Shown: positions 43,472 through 51,770 of the stretch, one piece after another
Layout: every line of letters starts with the position of its first letter
Numbering within the stretch: the first letter of the stretch is position 1
Source of the DNA: an uncultured Rhodospirillaceae bacterium
Lineage (GTDB): Bacteria; Pseudomonadota; Alphaproteobacteria; Reyranellales; Reyranellaceae
Assembly: GCA_945952105.1 (NCBI GenBank)
Contig: CAMFGZ010000032.1
Span: 1-53,014 of the forward strand
Direction: 5' to 3'
Length of the DNA: 53,014 bases
Position numbers and translations under genes: made by a program
Notes under the pieces: model-generated
What the model was told of the DNA's origin: nothing
Database searches by the model: none
Seen by the model: the letters and a program-made list of their open reading frames with translations, nothing else

Positions 43472-43776
43472 GGCAGGGTCCGCCGTCGCGCCACGTCCAC
43501 AAGTGCCTTGGAACTGTCGTCGGGAGAGGCTTTGTTGCGCTTTACCTGACCGCACTTCAGGCACCGATGGACGACGATGTAGCGTCCACGCGCCTGCTCG
43601 ATGGCGATCGGCTCCATCAGGCCGCCGCACCCGGCGGCACGATCCCCGGGATTCTCGTCGACATGCTTGCTGCAAAGGCAAGCGGGGCAGTGATTGGTGA
43701 AGCCGTTTCCCTCGACCTCCGTGCCGCAGCGCTCGCAGGTGAAGTTCTCGATGTTACGCGTGAAGAGACGGGCCAT
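43468..43776 (-). CDS. RNHCP domain zinc-ribbon protein
   Basis: 102 aa. The motif NFTCERCGTEVEGNGFTNHC followed by PACLCSKHVDENPGDRAAGC matches the small RNHCP family (here T-N-H-C-P). A second C-x2-C pair is in VHRCLKCGQVKRNKAS. Eight cysteines (14, 17, 30, 33, 35, 50, 72, 75) can bind two zinc ions. The role of the family is unknown; nucleic-acid binding is plausible. GTGA overlap couples it to the serine hydrolase, an odd pairing. A GTG 15 nt upstream is an alternative start. Confidence 0.87.
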   Translation of the reverse strand: MARLFTRNIENFTCERCGTEVEGNGFTNHCPACLCSKHVDENPGDRAAGCGGLMEPIAIEQARGRYIVVHRCLKCGQVKRNKASPDDSSKALVDVARRRTLP

Positions 43777-43811
43777 TCCGCAGTCTCGCACCGCGCCGGG
43801 CCGCGCGCACG

Positions 43812-43843
43812 AAAAAGGGCGGGCACCTTGCGGGTGCCCGCCC
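43812..43843 (-). terminator. Rho-independent terminator of the glycine-zipper gene
   Basis: GGGCGGGCACC and GGTGCCCGCCC form a perfect 11-bp stem around TTGCG. On the minus strand it is followed by TTTTT (43816-43812). It lies 20 bp after the lipoprotein stop. Confidence 0.88.
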
Positions 43844-43863
43844 TGCCGTCAAAGGCAAAAATC

Positions 43864-44094
43864 CTAGCGGTAGTAGTAGTCGTTGCGCGGCGTGGTCGCC
43901 GCACCGATCGCCGCGCCGCCCAGGCCGCCGACCACCGCACCGGCCAGCGGCGCGCCCATCGTCGAGCCGACGACAGCGCCGGTGCCGGCACCGATGGCGC
44001 CGCCCGTCAGGGCACGGTCGGTTGGATTGTTGCCGCAGGCCGCGACGCCCAGGCCAAGCGCTGCAACGAGGGCGATATTCGTGAACTTGAGCAT
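43864..44094 (-). CDS. Glycine-zipper lipoprotein
   Basis: 76 aa. The signal peptide ends in the lipobox G-V-A-A-C with C20 as lipidation site. The mature part is a glycine zipper (GGAIGAGTGAVVGSTMGAPL, AGAVVGGLGGAAIGAA), then N-D-Y-Y-Y-R. Similar small proteins are called YMGG or osmotically inducible lipoproteins. A short gene with its own terminator, preceded by a GAGGC Shine-Dalgarno. Confidence 0.87.
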   Translation of the reverse strand: MLKFTNIALVAALGLGVAACGNNPTDRALTGGAIGAGTGAVVGSTMGAPLAGAVVGGLGGAAIGAATTPRNDYYYR

Positions 44095-44215
44095 GAGAGC
44101 CTCCGGTTGTGAACTGTTGGCGAGAGAACGTCGATCAAAGCCTTCAGGTTGCGTTCACGAAGATGCATGCAATGCCGTGATCACGCTGCGGACACAGGAT
44201 GTGGCAGGAATGCCT

Positions 44216-44536
44216 CTATCGTCCTTCGCCCACGGCACCGGTCGAATCGACCTCGACCCTGGTCTCCCCATTGGGCCCGACTGCCATCCCGCTGATCTTG
44301 CCGTCCGGCGTGACAGCAAGTCCGCGAATATCCCTGTAACCGGACGCTTCGAGTTTACGCCGCGCCATGACCTCGTCTGAGGCCGGGTTCGGCGTCGTGG
44401 GACTGGTCATCGGAGAAGGCGCCGTATGGGGCGTCTGGGATGGGGATGCAGGGGCTGGAGACGTCTGAGCCCAAACGGGCTGGCTGGCGATCGCGACGGA
44501 GGCCAGCATAAGCGCAGCTGTTTTCACTGGAAGCAT
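44216..44536 (-). CDS. Small secreted protein of unknown function
   Basis: 106 aa. The signal peptide (about 1-23) ends QPVWAQ. A Pro/Ser/Thr-rich linker runs at about 24-50 (TSPAPASPSQTPHTAPSPMT). The C-terminal domain is short: RRKLEASGYRDIRGLAVTPD and GKISGMAVGPNGETRVEVDS. That domain looks like a small beta-strand module similar to PepSY- or PRC-type repeats, but I do not assign a family. ATG at 44536 was chosen for the signal peptide; the longer upstream frame runs through the OmpA gene region. Downstream of OmpA on the same strand. Confidence 0.75.
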   Translation of the reverse strand: MLPVKTAALMLASVAIASQPVWAQTSPAPASPSQTPHTAPSPMTSPTTPNPASDEVMARRKLEASGYRDIRGLAVTPDGKISGMAVGPNGETRVEVDSTGAVGEGR

Positions 44537-44681
44537 CCTTGCGTTAGAAGGTCTCCGGTTGCAGCCGCCGCCACTCGGGGAGAGGGTTGGGAAGCCGCAA
44601 CCGGAGGGCCGGTCCTTGCGGCCCGGCAACCGTCTAACGGGACCGCCCTCCCACCTGTTGCGGGGGCGGCGACTTTTCGAC
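44537..44681. other. Structured gap with nested inverted repeats
   Basis: CTCCGGTTGC (44553-44562) pairs with GCAACCGGAG (44597-44606), and CGTTAGA (44542-44548) pairs with TCTAACG (44633-44639) around it. A GC-rich CCGCCC/GGGCGG pair follows toward the OmpA stop. The nested symmetry looks like a folded RNA element in the OmpA 3' region or the leader of the small secreted protein. No ORF is supported here. Confidence 0.5.
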
Positions 44682-45629
44682 TTACTGAATGACGATCTCG
44701 ACGCGACGGTTCTGCGGTTCGCGGACGTTCGGGCCGGTCTGGACCAGAAGACCCTGCTCGCCCCGGCCCACCACTGCGATCGCAGTCGCCGGCACACCCT
44801 CACGCACCAAAGCGTCCTTGACGGCGTTTGCACGACGCAGCGACAGCGCCATGTTGTAGGCCTCGGTGCCCGACGTATCGGTATGGCCGGTCGCCGTCAC
44901 GCGGGCGTTGCCCTTCTGCTTGTAGGCGCTCGCGGCCTGGCGGATCGTGGTCAGGGCCTGGGCACTCAGGTTCGAGCGATCCCAGTCGAAGAACACCATG
45001 AAGGACGGCGGCGCGACGGTCTGCGCGGGCGGCGGCATCGGCGCGGGCGGCGGCGCGACGAATTTGTAGGAGACGCCGGCCAGTGCCAGGATGTTCTGGT
45101 TCTGGAACGAGACATTGCCAAACGGCGTGTTGACGCTCGGGTTCGTCGTGCCGACATAGCGGCCCTCGACCATGAACCGCAGCTGTTCGCTCACGTTGTA
45201 GGCAACACCGATCATGCCCTGATAGGCGAACTGCGTGCTCCCCAGCGAGGCGTTGCTGTCGACGAAGGCGATGCCCGCACCGGCGCCGATATACGGCGTG
45301 ATCACCGACGTGGGCATGAAGTCGTACAGCAGGTTTGCCATTACGGTGAGCTGGCCCACTTTGTCGTTGATCGCGGTCCCGGGAATGTTCGCCGAGACAG
45401 GGATCTGTCCGTAGCCCGCTTCCAGTTCGAGCCGGGGACCGACGAAGTCGTAGCCGGCCTTTCCGCCCACGGCCCATCCCGTCCAGCTCTGGGCGTTGGG
45501 ATTGGAACCGATGAACCATGCCGCACCGCCGCCGGCACCGATGTAGAAACCTTCCTGGGCATTGATCGTCTGCGCCTGAAGGCTGGCGGGCGCGAGAAAG
45601 ACCAGCGCCGCTGCAAACATTTTTTTCAT
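44682..45629 (-). CDS. OmpA family outer membrane protein
   Basis: 315 aa. The signal peptide (1-20) ends SLQAQ. The N-terminal eight-stranded barrel (about 25-195, from GFYIGAGGGAAWFIGS) ends in ALAGVSYKF. A Pro-rich hinge (APPPAPMPPPAQTVAPP) leads to the OmpA peptidoglycan-binding domain: FFDWDRSNLSAQA, TGHTDTSGTEAYNMALSLRR and PQNRRVEIVI. Anchors the outer membrane to the cell wall. The start at 45629 gives a typical MKKMFAAA; the longer reading frame upstream is a shadow of the divergent dioxygenase gene. Confidence 0.94.
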   Translation of the reverse strand: MKKMFAAALVFLAPASLQAQTINAQEGFYIGAGGGAAWFIGSNPNAQSWTGWAVGGKAGYDFVGPRLELEAGYGQIPVSANIPGTAINDKVGQLTVMANLLYDFMPTSVITPYIGAGAGIAFVDSNASLGSTQFAYQGMIGVAYNVSEQLRFMVEGRYVGTTNPSVNTPFGNVSFQNQNILALAGVSYKFVAPPPAPMPPPAQTVAPPSFMVFFDWDRSNLSAQALTTIRQAASAYKQKGNARVTATGHTDTSGTEAYNMALSLRRANAVKDALVREGVPATAIAVVGRGEQGLLVQTGPNVREPQNRRVEIVIQ

Positions 45630-45860
45630 TATGGACGATCCCCGCTTTCGATTACTCGGAGCAAACACCCCCGCCACGTTTTGGTTGCATTGCCGCCGCA
45701 CTTCGGCGGCGATAGCGGCATCGCCAGGAATGCCTGCCGCGATGCCGAAAAAAGCCCATCTCCGGCAAACCGCGCGGCGAAAGCCTGCCTCGACCCCGGC
45801 TTGCCCAACCGCGGCCCCCAACCGCATCATCGCGCCGGACCGGGCAACGATGAGCGAGAG

Positions 45861-46709
45861 ATGACTGCCTATCAACGGATCACCGTCTCCAGGATTTCCG
45901 GCGCCCTCGGCGCGGAGATCGGCGGCGTCGACATCGGACCTCGCCTCGACGACGAGACGATTGCCGAGATCCGACGGGCGCTGCTCGAGAACCTCGTGAT
46001 CTTCTTCCGGGATCAGAAGCTCGACGATGCCAGCCACAAGGCGTTCACGCGCCGCTTCGGCGACATCTTCATTCATCCCAACTTCAATACCGGCGTCGGC
46101 GATCCCGAGATCGTGCGCGTCGTGCGCGCGCCGGGCGACGAGCGCATCGTCGGAGAGGAATGGCATTCCGACACCACGATGATGCCCGAGCCACCGATGG
46201 GCGCCATCCTCTACGCGATCGACGTGCCGCCCTATGGTGGCGATACGCTGTTTGCCAACCAGTATCTGGCTTACGAGACCCTGTCCGACGGCATGAAGGC
46301 GATGCTGGAAGGCCTGCGCGTCGTGCACAGCGACGTCCGCGTCGCCGGCCCGCAGGTCGGTTTCAACGCCCGCCGCTCGATCAAGGTGCGCGAGGACTCC
46401 AGCTGGCGGCCGACCGAGAGCCTGCATCCGGTGGTGCGGACTCATCCCGAGACCGGCCGCAAATGCCTCTTCGTGAATCACTCCTACTCGTGCCGGTTCG
46501 AGAACATGACCGACCGCGAGAGCAAGCCGCTGCTCGATTTCCTGATGGATCACGGCCACCGGCCGGAATTCACCTGCCGCTTCCGCTGGGAGCCGGGTTC
46601 GATCGCCTTCTGGGACAATCGTTGCACCAAGCACCTGGCGATCCACGACGCCGGCCCGTTCCACCGCCGCATGCAGCGGACGCAGATCGTGGGCGATGCC
46701 GTCGTCTGA
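45861..46709 (+). CDS. TauD/TfdA family Fe(II)/2-oxoglutarate dioxygenase
   Basis: 282 aa. The iron ligands H102 and D104 lie in EEWHSDTT, the distal histidine H258 in TKHLAIHD, and the 2-oxoglutarate arginine is probably R270 or R273 in HRRMQRTQI. The start VSRISGALGAEIGGVDIG is typical. Members oxidise taurine, 2,4-D and related compounds, or carnitine precursors. ATG after GCGAGAG. Divergent from OmpA by 231 bp and convergent with the peptide-type binding protein gene. Confidence 0.92.
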   Translation: MTAYQRITVSRISGALGAEIGGVDIGPRLDDETIAEIRRALLENLVIFFRDQKLDDASHKAFTRRFGDIFIHPNFNTGVGDPEIVRVVRAPGDERIVGEEWHSDTTMMPEPPMGAILYAIDVPPYGGDTLFANQYLAYETLSDGMKAMLEGLRVVHSDVRVAGPQVGFNARRSIKVREDSSWRPTESLHPVVRTHPETGRKCLFVNHSYSCRFENMTDRESKPLLDFLMDHGHRPEFTCRFRWEPGSIAFWDNRCTKHLAIHDAGPFHRRMQRTQIVGDAVV

Positions 46710-46748
46710 CCAAAGATCGTCTGAACGGCGCCGCCGGGATCGAGACGG

Positions 46749-48317
46749 CTACTTCTTCTCGATGTTCCAGAACACCGGCACCGGCGAGACGACGCTGCCG
46801 GTGATGTTCTTCCGGATCGCCATGGCATTGTTGTACTGGCCGAGGAAGGCGTGCGTGGGCACCTCGGCGGCGCGCAGCTGCAGCTTCTCGACGATCTCCT
46901 TGCGCCGGGCCTCGTCGGTCTCGTCGGCGAATTCATCGCGCAGGCGCGTGATCTCCGCATCGCAGGGCCAGCCGAACCACGCCTTGTCGCAGGCCGCGCT
47001 GATGAAGCTGTAGGTCAGCGGATCGAGCGAATCGACGCCCGAGGTGGACGTGATCAGCACGTTCCAGCCGCCCTTGTCCGGCGGATCCTTCTTGGCGCGA
47101 CGCGCGACCAGCGTCTGCCAGTCCATCGACTGCATGTCGACTTTCATGGCGGCCTTCTCCATCAGCGACTTGGCGATGGGGGCCATGTTGGTCAGCACGT
47201 AGAGGTCGGTCGAATGCAGCAGCACGACCGGCGTGTTGTCGTAGCCGCCCTCGGCCAGCAGCTGCTTTGCCTTGGCGAAGTCGCTTTCGTATTTGTCGGC
47301 GAAGCCCGCGGTGGTCTCGTAGGGGCCGCCGCACATGAACATGGCCTTGCAGACGGTATAGAACTCGGGATCGCCGATGACACCGGCCAGGAAATCCTTC
47401 TGGTTCAGGGCATAGAGCATCGCCTGCCGGTTCTTGGCATTGTCGAACGGCTTGTGGAGCTGGTTGAAGCGATAGATGTACTGGTTGCCCCACTTGTTGG
47501 TGGTGACCAGCGAGACGTTGCGATCCTTCTTCAGCAGCGGATAGAGGTCGTGCTGCGGCGCCTCGATGATGTCGATCTCGCCGGCCTGAAGCGCGTTCAC
47601 CGCGGTCTGCTGGTCGGGAATGGCGATCCACTCGACCCGATCAACCTTGGGGATCTTGCCTCCGGCCAGGCCGGATGCCGGCTCGGGCCGCGGCTTGTAC
47701 TTCGGGTTCTTGACATAGACCGTCCTGTCGCCGGGCTTCCACTCATCGGCCTTGAAGATGAACGGTCCCGATCCCACGAACTCCTTGATCTGATCGGTAC
47801 CCGGCGTTTCGGCCACACGCTTGGGCATGATGAAGGGATTACCCGAGGGTTTGGCCAGCGCCTGCAGCACGATGCCTGTCGGCGCCTTCAGCACGATCTG
47901 GAAAGTCTTGGCGTCGACCGCCTTCAGCTCGGCGATCTTGCCCCACAGGATCACGCCCAGGCTGTCGCGCGTGGCCCAGCGCTTCAGCGAGGCGATGACG
48001 TCCTCGGTGGTGACGGGCTGGCCATCGTGGAACTCGAGTCCGTCGCGCAGCGTGAAGGTCCAGGTGAGCTTGTCGTCGCTCATCTTCCACGTGTCGACCA
48101 TCTGCGGCTTGATCTTCAGATCGCCGTCCAGCGCGAACAGAGTGTCGTAGATCATGTAGGCGTGGTTGCGCACGATGAACGCCGTCGTCCAGACCGGGTC
48201 GAGGATCTTCAGATCGGAATGCGCCACGATCTTCAGGGTCGTCGGCTGCTGTGCCACGGCGATGCCCGGAACCGAAAGGCCCAGCGCCGCGACAAGTCCC
48301 AGAATCCTCTTGTACAT
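46749..48317 (-). CDS. ABC transporter substrate-binding protein (SBP_bac_5)
   Basis: 522 aa periplasmic protein of the peptide/opine/nickel group. The signal peptide (about 1-22) ends IAVAQ. LTWTFTLRDGLEFHDGQPVT is the family signature, followed by VKNPKYKPRPEPASGLAGGK and PDQQTAVNALQAGEIDIIEA. No lipobox, so soluble in the periplasm. No permease or ATPase gene of this type lies in the window, so the rest of the transporter is elsewhere. It is 9 bp after the GMC oxidoreductase stop, so co-transcription is likely. Confidence 0.93.
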   Translation of the reverse strand: MYKRILGLVAALGLSVPGIAVAQQPTTLKIVAHSDLKILDPVWTTAFIVRNHAYMIYDTLFALDGDLKIKPQMVDTWKMSDDKLTWTFTLRDGLEFHDGQPVTTEDVIASLKRWATRDSLGVILWGKIAELKAVDAKTFQIVLKAPTGIVLQALAKPSGNPFIMPKRVAETPGTDQIKEFVGSGPFIFKADEWKPGDRTVYVKNPKYKPRPEPASGLAGGKIPKVDRVEWIAIPDQQTAVNALQAGEIDIIEAPQHDLYPLLKKDRNVSLVTTNKWGNQYIYRFNQLHKPFDNAKNRQAMLYALNQKDFLAGVIGDPEFYTVCKAMFMCGGPYETTAGFADKYESDFAKAKQLLAEGGYDNTPVVLLHSTDLYVLTNMAPIAKSLMEKAAMKVDMQSMDWQTLVARRAKKDPPDKGGWNVLITSTSGVDSLDPLTYSFISAACDKAWFGWPCDAEITRLRDEFADETDEARRKEIVEKLQLRAAEVPTHAFLGQYNNAMAIRKNITGSVVSPVPVFWNIEKK

Positions 48318-48326
48318 GCCTGCCTC

Positions 48327-49958
48327 TTACCTGTTGTCCTGGAGGATCATTCCGGCCGCCTTGTCGGCGATCATGATCGTCGGTGTATTGGTATTGCCCG
48401 AGGTGATGGTCGGCATCACCGACGCGTCGATCACGCGCAGTCCCTGCAGGCCGATGACGCGCAGCCGCTCGTCGACCACCGCGTGCGGATCCGACGGCAG
48501 GCCCATCTTGGCCGTGCCGACGGGATGGAAGATCGTGGTGCCGATGTCGCCCGCGGCCTTCGCGAGCGACGCATCGTCGTCGCCGACGCCCGGGCCCGGC
48601 AGGTACTCCTCGGGATGGAACGGTTGCATCGCGGGCTGGCGCATCAGGCGCCGCGTCACGCGGATCGCGTCAGCCGCGACGGTCTTGTCCTCGTAGGTCG
48701 CGAGATAGTTGGGTGCGATGACGGGCTTCGCCGAAGGATCGGCCGAGCGCAGCCGGATCGTGCCGCGCGAGGTCGGGCGCAGGTTGCAGGCGCTCACCGT
48801 GATCGCCGGGAAGCGATGCAGGGGCTCGCCGAACTTGTCGAGCGACAAAGGCTGGACATGGAATTCTATGTTCGACCTTTCCTGATCCGGCGATGAGCGC
48901 GTGAAGATTCCGAGCTGTGAGGGCGACATGGTGAGCGGCCCCTTCTGCAGCAATGCATATTGCATGCCCATCAGCGCTCGACCGATCAACGAATGGTAGG
49001 TCGTGTTCAGGGTCTTCACGCCGTTCACCTTGAAGATCGCCCGCTGCTGCAGATGGTCCTGCAGGTTGCGGCCGACACCCTGCAGGTCGTGCAGGACGGA
49101 AACGCCCGTCTCGCCCAGCCAGTCTGCCGGACCGATGCCGGACAGCTGCAGGATCTGCGGCGAGCCGACCGCGCCGGCCGCCAGGATCACCTCGCCCTTC
49201 GCCCGTGCCTCGATGAGCCGGCCGCCCTGGCGAAAGCGTACGCCCGTCGCGCGCTTGCCCTCGAACACGAGCTTCTCGACCAGCACGCCGGTTTCGAGCT
49301 TGAGGTTCGGCCGGTTCAGCACCGGCTTCAGGAAGGCGCGCGCCGCCGACATGCGGATGCCGCGCTTCTGGTTGACATGGAAATAGCCCACGCCGGTATT
49401 GTCGCCGGTGTTGAAGTCGGGCGTCTGCGGGATGCCCATCTCGTTGGCGGCCTTGATCACCGCATCGAGCACGTCCCAGCGCACCCTCGATTCCTCGACG
49501 CGCCATTCGCCGCCGGCGCCATGATGCTCGGTGTCGCCCATGAAATGGTTGTCGAGCTTGCGGAACACAGGCGCGACGTCGTCCCAGCCCCAGCCGGTGA
49601 GCCCGAGCTGGCGCCAGTGGTCGTAATCCTGCGACTGGCCGCGCATCGAGATCATGCCGTTGATCGCCGAGCAGCCGCCCACGACCTTGCCACGCGGGTA
49701 GTTGAGCGCGCGGCCGTTGAGACCCGGCTCCTTCTCGGTCTGGAACATCCAGTCGGCACGCGGATTGCCGATCGCGAAGAGATAGCCTGCCGGAATATGA
49801 AACCAGATCCAGTTGTCGCGGCCGCCCGCCTCGAGCACCAGCACGCGGTTCTTCGGATCCGCCGAGAGCCGGTTGGCGAGCACACATCCGGCCGAGCCGG
49901 CGCCCACGACGATGTAGTCGAAGTCCCCGTCGAGACGGGACACAGCGGTATCAGTCAT
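48327..49958 (-). CDS. GMC family oxidoreductase (choline dehydrogenase-like)
   Basis: 543 aa FAD enzyme. The dinucleotide fold is DYIVVGAGSAGCVLANRLS, the GMC signature 1 region is YPRGKVVGGCSAINGMISMR, and signature 2 is GAVGSPQILQLSGIGP. The C-terminal active-site region has FHPVGTAKMG (catalytic His) and ASVMPTITSGNTNTPTIMIA with the second His/Asn position as Asn. It oxidises an alcohol to an aldehyde. ATG at 49958 lacks a clear ribosome-binding site; a TTG 21 nt upstream is the alternative. First in a unit with the binding protein and divergent from the amidohydrolase. Confidence 0.93.
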   Translation of the reverse strand: MTDTAVSRLDGDFDYIVVGAGSAGCVLANRLSADPKNRVLVLEAGGRDNWIWFHIPAGYLFAIGNPRADWMFQTEKEPGLNGRALNYPRGKVVGGCSAINGMISMRGQSQDYDHWRQLGLTGWGWDDVAPVFRKLDNHFMGDTEHHGAGGEWRVEESRVRWDVLDAVIKAANEMGIPQTPDFNTGDNTGVGYFHVNQKRGIRMSAARAFLKPVLNRPNLKLETGVLVEKLVFEGKRATGVRFRQGGRLIEARAKGEVILAAGAVGSPQILQLSGIGPADWLGETGVSVLHDLQGVGRNLQDHLQQRAIFKVNGVKTLNTTYHSLIGRALMGMQYALLQKGPLTMSPSQLGIFTRSSPDQERSNIEFHVQPLSLDKFGEPLHRFPAITVSACNLRPTSRGTIRLRSADPSAKPVIAPNYLATYEDKTVAADAIRVTRRLMRQPAMQPFHPEEYLPGPGVGDDDASLAKAAGDIGTTIFHPVGTAKMGLPSDPHAVVDERLRVIGLQGLRVIDASVMPTITSGNTNTPTIMIADKAAGMILQDNR

Positions 49959-50004
49959 GATGCGAGCCGTAGCACACAAGTCGACCCGCGAAACAGTAGG
50001 GGCA

Positions 50005-50032
50005 TTGCCCCGACGACCAGACGGCGCATAAT
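50005..50032 (+). promoter_or_regulatory. Candidate promoter of the amidohydrolase gene
   Basis: TTGCCC (50005-50010), a 16-bp spacer and CATAAT (50027-50032) resemble a sigma-70 promoter and would start RNA near 50039, about 25 nt before the ATG at 50064. Confidence 0.4.
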
Positions 50033-50063
50033 TCCCTCACAAGATCAAAGGGAGCGAGACGCC

Positions 50064-51206
50064 ATGCAGTACAAGCGGATTTCGGCCGACAGCCATCTCG
50101 ACCTTCCGTGGATGCCGCCCGACCTGTTCACTTCCATGGCGCCGCGCGATCTGAAGGAGCGGATGCCCTACGTTACCGACACCGACGACGGTCCGAAGTG
50201 GGTGGCGAAGAACGGTGCCTCGTTCGGGTTCAAGAACGGCGTCGGTCCGTCCGGCTCCAAGTTCGTGCCCGGCAAGCATCATCGGGTCGACATCATGGCG
50301 GAGACGGGACTGTACGCCGATGGCGCCAAGGACATCCGCCGGATTTCGGACCCGCATCTGCGCATCAAGGATCTCGACCGCGATGGCGTCGACGCCGAGG
50401 TGATCTACGGCATCCTGGGCGCGGCCAGCCGTCTCAACGACCGCGAGGCCGGCAACGAGATGCTGCGCATCTACAACGACTGGCTGAAGGATTTCTGCAG
50501 CCACTATCCCGACCGGCACATCGGCCTGGCCTGCCTGCCCTACGGCGACATCGATGCCGCCGTTAAGGAGACCTACCGGGTCGCCAGGATGGGCATCAGG
50601 GGCCTTGAGCTTTCCTGCTCGTGGGACATGGAGCCGATGTGGCACCCGATGTGGGATCCGCTGTGGAAGGCGGTGAACGACGTGCAGTTGCCGCTGCACT
50701 TCCACACCTTCCCCAACGTCCCGCCCGGCACCATCGAGAAGTATCCGGGCCGCGTCGGCCGCTCGGTATTCTTCACCGTCGTCTCGGGTTTCCAGATGAA
50801 CCTGGTGAACATCCTGGCCGCCATCATGGGCGCCAACGTGTTGGAGCGCTTCCCCAACATCCGCATCGCCTTCGGCGAATCGGGCTGTGGCTGGATCCCC
50901 TATGCGCTCGACCGCATGGATTTCGAATGGGAGGACCGCTTCACCGACCTCGGCCTCAAGATGAAGCCTTCGGATTACTGGCGCCGCCAGTGCAAGGCCA
51001 CGTTCCAGTACGACCGCATCGGTGCCAAGCTGATCGAGGAGATGGGCGCGGAGAGCCTGATGTGGGGCTCCGACTATCCGCACGGCGACGGTGTCTGGCC
51101 ACACTCCGACAAGTACATCAGGGAACAGTTTGCCGACGTCCCGGCGGAGCAGGTGAAGATGATCACCTGCACCAACGCCGGGAAGTTTTATGGGCTGATC
51201 AATTGA
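50064..51206 (+). CDS. Amidohydrolase family protein (amidohydrolase_2)
   Basis: 380 aa TIM-barrel protein of the ACMSD-like amidohydrolase_2 group. The N-terminal ISADSHLDLPWMPPDLF holds the first metal motif as H-L-D rather than H-x-H. LPLHFHTFPNVPPG carries further histidines, FGESGCGWIPYALDRMD is a family hallmark and WGSDYPHGDGVWP has the catalytic aspartate. Members decarboxylate or hydrolyse aromatic and related acids. GGGAGCGAG is a good ribosome-binding site. The stop codon overlaps a possible TTG start of a tiny membrane ORF. Confidence 0.9.
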   Translation: MQYKRISADSHLDLPWMPPDLFTSMAPRDLKERMPYVTDTDDGPKWVAKNGASFGFKNGVGPSGSKFVPGKHHRVDIMAETGLYADGAKDIRRISDPHLRIKDLDRDGVDAEVIYGILGAASRLNDREAGNEMLRIYNDWLKDFCSHYPDRHIGLACLPYGDIDAAVKETYRVARMGIRGLELSCSWDMEPMWHPMWDPLWKAVNDVQLPLHFHTFPNVPPGTIEKYPGRVGRSVFFTVVSGFQMNLVNILAAIMGANVLERFPNIRIAFGESGCGWIPYALDRMDFEWEDRFTDLGLKMKPSDYWRRQCKATFQYDRIGAKLIEEMGAESLMWGSDYPHGDGVWPHSDKYIREQFADVPAEQVKMITCTNAGKFYGLIN

Positions 51207-51415
51207 TTCTGGCAGGATCCTGGTGGCGCGGTCCGCTGTGCCACCGTTTTGCCTACGGCATTGCGGGCGCGGTCACAGCAATCGTTTCGATCGAAATTGT
51301 ACTTTATTTGTACGCCGTGACCGGCTTGGAACCGCCGAGCCGGCACGAACCATCCATCGATATGCTTCGCCGGGTGGGCACCGTGGTCGGCCTGAGCTTC
51401 TGGCTCCCGGCCTGA
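51203..51415 (+). CDS. Tiny membrane protein ORF, first of three
   Basis: 70 aa from a TTG that overlaps the amidohydrolase stop (TTGA). Contains one strong helix (FAYGIAGAVTAIVSIEIVLY), a polar loop (GLEPPSRHEPSIDM) and the beginning of a second helix (VGTVVGLSFWLPA) that is cut by the stop. That helix continues sensibly in the next frame (LPAIVWAKYPRD), so this and the following ORF are probably one gene split by a single-base frameshift. No Shine-Dalgarno of note. Not recognised. Confidence 0.5.
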   Translation: MILAGSWWRGPLCHRFAYGIAGAVTAIVSIEIVLYLYAVTGLEPPSRHEPSIDMLRRVGTVVGLSFWLPA

Positions 51416-51570
51416 TGTTACCGGCCATCGTATGGGCGAAGTATCCACGCGACCTTGGCGGCAACATCGGCCGCTACGCAACAATGTCGATATTTGGGTG
51501 CGTGGCTGGCGGAGCGATAGCTGCATTCATGGCCGGCCCCGTGACCTATCTCGTCGGCGTCTCGTTTTGA
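51415..51570 (+). CDS. Tiny membrane protein ORF, second of three (probable frameshifted half)
   Basis: 51 aa from an ATG that overlaps the previous stop (TGATG). LPAIVWAKYPRDLGGNIGRY, then helix ATMSIFGCVAGGAIAAFMAG and PVTYLVGVSF. Adding one base near 51412 would join it in frame to the previous ORF as LPA-L-MLPAIVW and give a three-helix protein of about 122 aa. It could also be a genuine small coupled ORF. Confidence 0.5.
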   Translation: MLPAIVWAKYPRDLGGNIGRYATMSIFGCVAGGAIAAFMAGPVTYLVGVSF

Positions 51571-51770
51571 CACCATTGCGTCTCCTCGAGCGGTCGCTCT
51601 TTCCCGCAGTCGTCGCCGGGACGACGTCCAACGCGCGCTCGACGACAATTGTGAATACCCTTGTCGCGATACTCGTCGTGCTGGCTGCTGCCATCGCATC
51701 GATCTCGACGATCTACCTCGCCGGCCTAATCTTCTACGCAGGCGTGATCAGTCTCCTGCCAATCTTCTAG
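51567..51770 (+). CDS. Tiny membrane protein ORF, third of three
   Basis: 67 aa from a TTG overlapping the previous stop (TTGA). A basic start (TPLRLLERSLFP), then a long apolar stretch, TIVNTLVAILVVLAAAIASI followed by STIYLAGLIFYAGVISLLPI, enough for two membrane helices. The TAG stop shares CTAG with the convergent hypothetical gene. Not recognised. Confidence 0.5.
   Translation: MTPLRLLERSLFPAVVAGTTSNARSTTIVNTLVAILVVLAAAIASISTIYLAGLIFYAGVISLLPIF

Noticed and set aside
44682..46664. 660-codon minus-strand frame giving OmpA a 345-residue N-terminal extension
   Set aside because: The extension is the antisense of the dioxygenase gene. OmpA has its own signal peptide starting at 45629.
46851..48896. 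681-codon plus-strand frame opposite the SBP_bac_5 gene
   Set aside because: No domain or membrane pattern is seen, and its residues show the His/Arg/Asp/Val-rich bias of antisense frames in GC-rich DNA. The minus-strand protein has all family motifs.
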